Source: Actinoplanes lobatus | GTDB lineage: Bacteria > Actinomycetota > Actinomycetes > Mycobacteriales > Micromonosporaceae | Assembly: GCF_014205215.1 (NCBI RefSeq) | Contig: NZ_JACHNC010000001.1 | Coordinates: 2,981,001 to 3,045,000 of the forward strand | Direction of reading: 5' to 3' | Length of the DNA: 64,000 nt | Shown here: in pieces, positions 61,500 to 64,000 of the stretch | How the letters are laid out: every line of letters begins with the position of its first letter | Position numbering within the stretch: the stretch's first letter is position 1 | Made by a program: the position numbers and the translations under genes | The notes under the pieces: generated by a model | Database searches by the model: none | Told to the model about the DNA's origin: nothing | The model's input: the letters and a program-made list of their open reading frames with translations, nothing else

Positions 61500-62858
61500 G
61501 TGCGCTATTACGACAACGTGGTCGAGATCATCGGTAACACCCCGCTGGTCCGCCTGAACAGCGTGACCGAGGGCATCAGCGCCACCGTGCTGGCCAAGGT
61601 CGAGTACATGAACCCCGGAGGTTCGGTCAAGGACCGGATCGCGCTGCGGATGGTGGAGGACGCCGAGAAGGCCGGCCTCCTCAAACCCGGCGGCACGATC
61701 GTCGAGCCGACCAGCGGCAACACCGGGGTCGGCCTGGCCCTGGTGGCGCAACAGCGGGGCTACAAGTGTGTCTTCGTCTGCCCCGACAAGGTCAGCGAGG
61801 ACAAGCAGAACGTTCTGCGGGCGTACGGCGCCGAGGTGGTGGTCTGCCCGACCGCCGTCGCGCCGGAGGACCCGCGTTCCTACTACAACGTGTCCGACCA
61901 ACTGACCCGGGACATCCCAGGCGCCTGGAAACCGGATCAGTACAGCAACCCGGCGAACCCACGCTCGCACTACGAGCAGACCGGGCCGGAGCTCTGGGAA
62001 CAGACCGGCGGGAAGATCACCCACTTCGTGGCGGGCGTCGGCACCGGCGGCACGATCAGCGGCGTCGGGCGCTACCTCAAGGAGCAGGGGCCGGTCCAGG
62101 TGATCGGCGCCGACCCGGAGGGCTCCGTCTACTCGGGCGGGACCGGGCGGCCGTACCTGGTCGAGGGCGTCGGTGAGGACTTCTGGCCGTCCGCGTACGA
62201 CCGGGAGGTCACCGACGACGTGATCGAGGTGAGCGACTCGGACTCCTTCGAGATGACCCGCCGCCTGGCCCGCGAGGAGGGCCTGCTGGTCGGCGGCTCG
62301 TGCGGGATGGCCGTGGTGGCCGCGCTCGAGGTCGCCCGCAAGGCCGGGCCGGACGACGTGATCGTGGTCCTGCTGCCGGACGGTGGGCGTGGCTACCTGT
62401 CCAAGATCTTCAACGACCGGTGGATGGCCCGGTACGGATTCCTGCGCACCCAGGAGGGCACCCCCACGGTGGCCGACGCCCTGGCCGGCAAGGGCTCCGA
62501 GATCCCGCCGCTGATCCACGTGCACCCCACCGAGACGGTCCGCGACGCCATCGACTACATGCGGGAGTACGGCGTCAGCCAGCTCCCGGTGCTCAAGGCC
62601 GAGCCCCCGGTGGTCACCGGGGAGGTGGCCGGCTCCATCTCGGAGAAGGTGCTGCTGGACGCGCTCTTCACCGGCCAGGCCCACCTGCACGACACGATCG
62701 AGCGGCACATGAGCCAGCCGCTGCCGATGATCGGCGGTGGCGAGCCGGTGGCCGAGGCCGTCGCCCTCCTGGAGAAGGGCGACGCCGCGATGGTCCTGGT
62801 CGACGGCAAGCCGGCCGGTGTCCTCACCCGTCAGGACCTGCTGGCCCACCTCAGCTAG
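61500..62858 (+). CDS. cbs: Cystathionine beta-synthase
   Basis: Cbs condenses serine and homocysteine to cystathionine with pyridoxal phosphate, in transsulfuration. The 452-residue protein has the PLP fold: the Schiff-base Lys in NPGGSVKDRIA (about residue 43), TSGNTGVGLALV for substrate, and GVGTGGTISGVGRYLKEQ for phosphate. Two C-terminal CBS domains follow (about residues 335-450). The mycobacterial equivalent is Rv1077. The GTG lies 3 nt after the DUF1232 stop. Its stop codon shares CTAG with that of the convergent downstream gene. Confidence 0.93.
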   Translation: MRYYDNVVEIIGNTPLVRLNSVTEGISATVLAKVEYMNPGGSVKDRIALRMVEDAEKAGLLKPGGTIVEPTSGNTGVGLALVAQQRGYKCVFVCPDKVSEDKQNVLRAYGAEVVVCPTAVAPEDPRSYYNVSDQLTRDIPGAWKPDQYSNPANPRSHYEQTGPELWEQTGGKITHFVAGVGTGGTISGVGRYLKEQGPVQVIGADPEGSVYSGGTGRPYLVEGVGEDFWPSAYDREVTDDVIEVSDSDSFEMTRRLAREEGLLVGGSCGMAVVAALEVARKAGPDDVIVVLLPDGGRGYLSKIFNDRWMARYGFLRTQEGTPTVADALAGKGSEIPPLIHVHPTETVRDAIDYMREYGVSQLPVLKAEPPVVTGEVAGSISEKVLLDALFTGQAHLHDTIERHMSQPLPMIGGGEPVAEAVALLEKGDAAMVLVDGKPAGVLTRQDLLAHLS

Positions 62859-63877
62859 GCGAGGTGGGCGACCTGCTCCCAGGCCGGGTCGGGCGTGACG
62901 GTGATCCGGACACGCCCGTCCGGCCAGGCGGCGGTCAGCGGCTTCAGGGCCTCGGCGGCAGCCGGACGGTCGGCGTAGAGGTGCGTGGTGCGGACACCGT
63001 CCGATGTCTCGTGCGCGACGAGGACCGCGCCGTCCAGGTGCCGGGCGATGTGGTCCTCCAGCGCGTAGAGGTCCGGGAACGCCTCCTTGGCCGGGAACCC
63101 GTTGTCGTCGCGCCGCGAGTACGGCACCTCGACCCGGATGTGCAGGTCGTGCCCCGGCCAGCGGGCCGGCCGCAGTGGCGTCTGCGCCATGGCCACCAGC
63201 GGCCTGCCACGTCGGGTGCCGGACATGGACAGCCACGGCTCCTCGCCCTCGGCCGGCGCCAGCCCGCCCACAACAGCGGCCAGCTCCGGGCCGGTCAGTG
63301 ACGCGCCGGGCCCGGATGCCGGCGTGACCGCGCCCACCCAGATCCCCACGGCGTCCTCCCCGAGGATCCAGTCCAGCGAGAGGAACGTGATCTGGGTGCG
63401 GGCGCCCTCGGGCAGCTCCGGGAACCGCGGGTGCCACACCTCGACGTGCACCCGGGGCCGGTCCTCGTCGACCTCCGCGCTGAACCGCAGCTCGGCCAGG
63501 TCGAGCCGGTGCCCGGCGATCTCCAGCTGGGCGTCCGCCAGGGCCGTGGGATTGCCCTGACGAGCCGTGGCGTAGCCGAACGTCTCGTCCGGCGGTGGGC
63601 CGGCCCGCCGCCAGCGCTCGGCCAGCGCCCGGAGCCGCGGATCGCCGACCGCGCTGATCACCAGCAGGTGCCGCGACGACGTGCCCGCGGTGAACTCCCA
63701 GTCCAGCTCCGGATGGATCGCCGAGACGGCGGCGCCCATCTCGGCGATGAGAGCATCATCGGGATGCCCGGCGATCTGCCTCTCCGCCCGGGGCCGGGCG
63801 GTCGCCCACCAGTCCCAGAACCGCTCGATCGCCGCCGCCGGATCCGGCTCCGTCTTACGTCGTCTCTTGAAGATCAC
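62855..63877 (-). CDS. DUF695-like protein
   Basis: This 340-residue soluble protein of unknown function has the N-terminal pattern IFKRRRKTE...AAIERFWDWWATARP common to DUF695-type proteins, an acidic/Gly-rich middle and a C-terminal domain with SRRDDNGFPAKEAFPDLYALEDHIARHL. I am only moderately sure of the family. The GTG at 63877 is chosen because TACGGT lies 6 nt upstream; a longer frame is open to 63961 without support. Its stop overlaps the convergent cbs stop (shared CTAG). Confidence 0.6.
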   Translation of the reverse strand: MIFKRRRKTEPDPAAAIERFWDWWATARPRAERQIAGHPDDALIAEMGAAVSAIHPELDWEFTAGTSSRHLLVISAVGDPRLRALAERWRRAGPPPDETFGYATARQGNPTALADAQLEIAGHRLDLAELRFSAEVDEDRPRVHVEVWHPRFPELPEGARTQITFLSLDWILGEDAVGIWVGAVTPASGPGASLTGPELAAVVGGLAPAEGEEPWLSMSGTRRGRPLVAMAQTPLRPARWPGHDLHIRVEVPYSRRDDNGFPAKEAFPDLYALEDHIARHLDGAVLVAHETSDGVRTTHLYADRPAAAEALKPLTAAWPDGRVRITVTPDPAWEQVAHLA

Positions 63878-63883
63878 CGGCGC

Positions 63884-63889
63884 ACCGTA
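63884..63889 (-). promoter_or_regulatory. Probable -10 box of the DUF695-like gene
   Basis: On the minus strand TACGGT ends 6 nt before the GTG at 63877, matching the spacing seen at other leaderless starts here. Confidence 0.45.
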
Positions 63890-64000
63890 CTGCCTGGGAC
63901 CGACATTTTCGTGAGCCCGTGGGCCATCGATGCTCGTGCGGAGGGAAACCGCTCGGTTCATGGATTGTTACGGATAGTCGCCGCAATCGCACAGACAGTC

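Noticed and set aside
61008..63437. Upstream extension of the SGNH gene at 59982-61007 into a frame of more than 1100 codons
   Set aside because: The extension lies antisense to cbs and the DUF1232 gene, while the ATG at 61007 has a good ribosome-binding site and starts the membrane helix and SGNH fold.

Overview
This window is about 64 kb of very GC-rich chromosome. The coding style is actinobacterial: many GTG and some TTG starts, 4-nt stop/start overlaps, and many start codons that sit 5-7 nt after a TANNNT box with no ribosome-binding site. Gene content and order fit a filamentous actinomycete of the Micromonosporaceae, most likely Actinoplanes or a close relative; this is inferred from family knowledge, not from a database search. 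I see no rRNA, insertion sequence, prophage or CRISPR array. One tRNA (Leu, TAA) is present.

Layout. 0-8 kb is core metabolism: a small membrane protein, purN-purH, malate dehydrogenase, NADP isocitrate dehydrogenase, and a bifunctional acetaldehyde/alcohol dehydrogenase (AdhE). 8-10 kb holds a DeoR-type regulator with galT. 10-25 kb is the main accessory region, an exopolysaccharide cluster. A seven-gene minus-strand operon carries a Wzz-like chain-length protein, a Wzy-like polymerase, a phosphotransferase-fold protein, a sulfotransferase, a Wzx-like flippase, a methyltransferase and a GH26-like lipoprotein. An APS-kinase fusion protein lies just upstream of it. Around it are a second sulfotransferase, a GT2 and a WecG/TagA/CpsF glycosyltransferase, and a second GH26-like secreted protein. 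The dedicated PAPS-forming enzyme and two sulfotransferases together suggest a sulfated surface or secreted polysaccharide.

25-30 kb has a four-gene ABC-2 exporter operon, a lone SUKH (SMI1/KNR4) protein and a HigB-HigA toxin-antitoxin pair. 30-46 kb is a housekeeping run: ppc, then mfd, a lipoprotein, mazG, a DUF885 peptidase, a lipoprotein, a PilZ-like protein, eno, an FtsB-like protein, DUF501, a GNAT (ArgA-like) and ppx. The mfd-mazG-eno-ftsB-DUF501-ppx backbone matches Mycobacterium tuberculosis Rv1020-Rv1026, with lineage-specific insertions. 46-54 kb has a PadR regulator with its membrane partner, a Pro-rich membrane protein, a family 5 uracil-DNA glycosylase and a DUF4129-MoxR-DUF58 operon. 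54-64 kb has type II NADH dehydrogenase, tRNA-Leu, a Bax1-inhibitor-like protein, a GNAT, thiolase, two SGNH hydrolases, a DUF1232 protein, cystathionine beta-synthase and a DUF695-like protein. The thiolase-SGNH-CBS block resembles Rv1074c-Rv1077.

The most unusual material is the sulfation-linked polysaccharide cluster, where two enzymes look catalytically degenerate: the ATP-sulfurylase domain fused to APS kinase and the BY-kinase-like domain of the Wzz protein. There are also several well-formed palindromes in promoters, two short tandem duplications at gene junctions and two structured intergenic elements.
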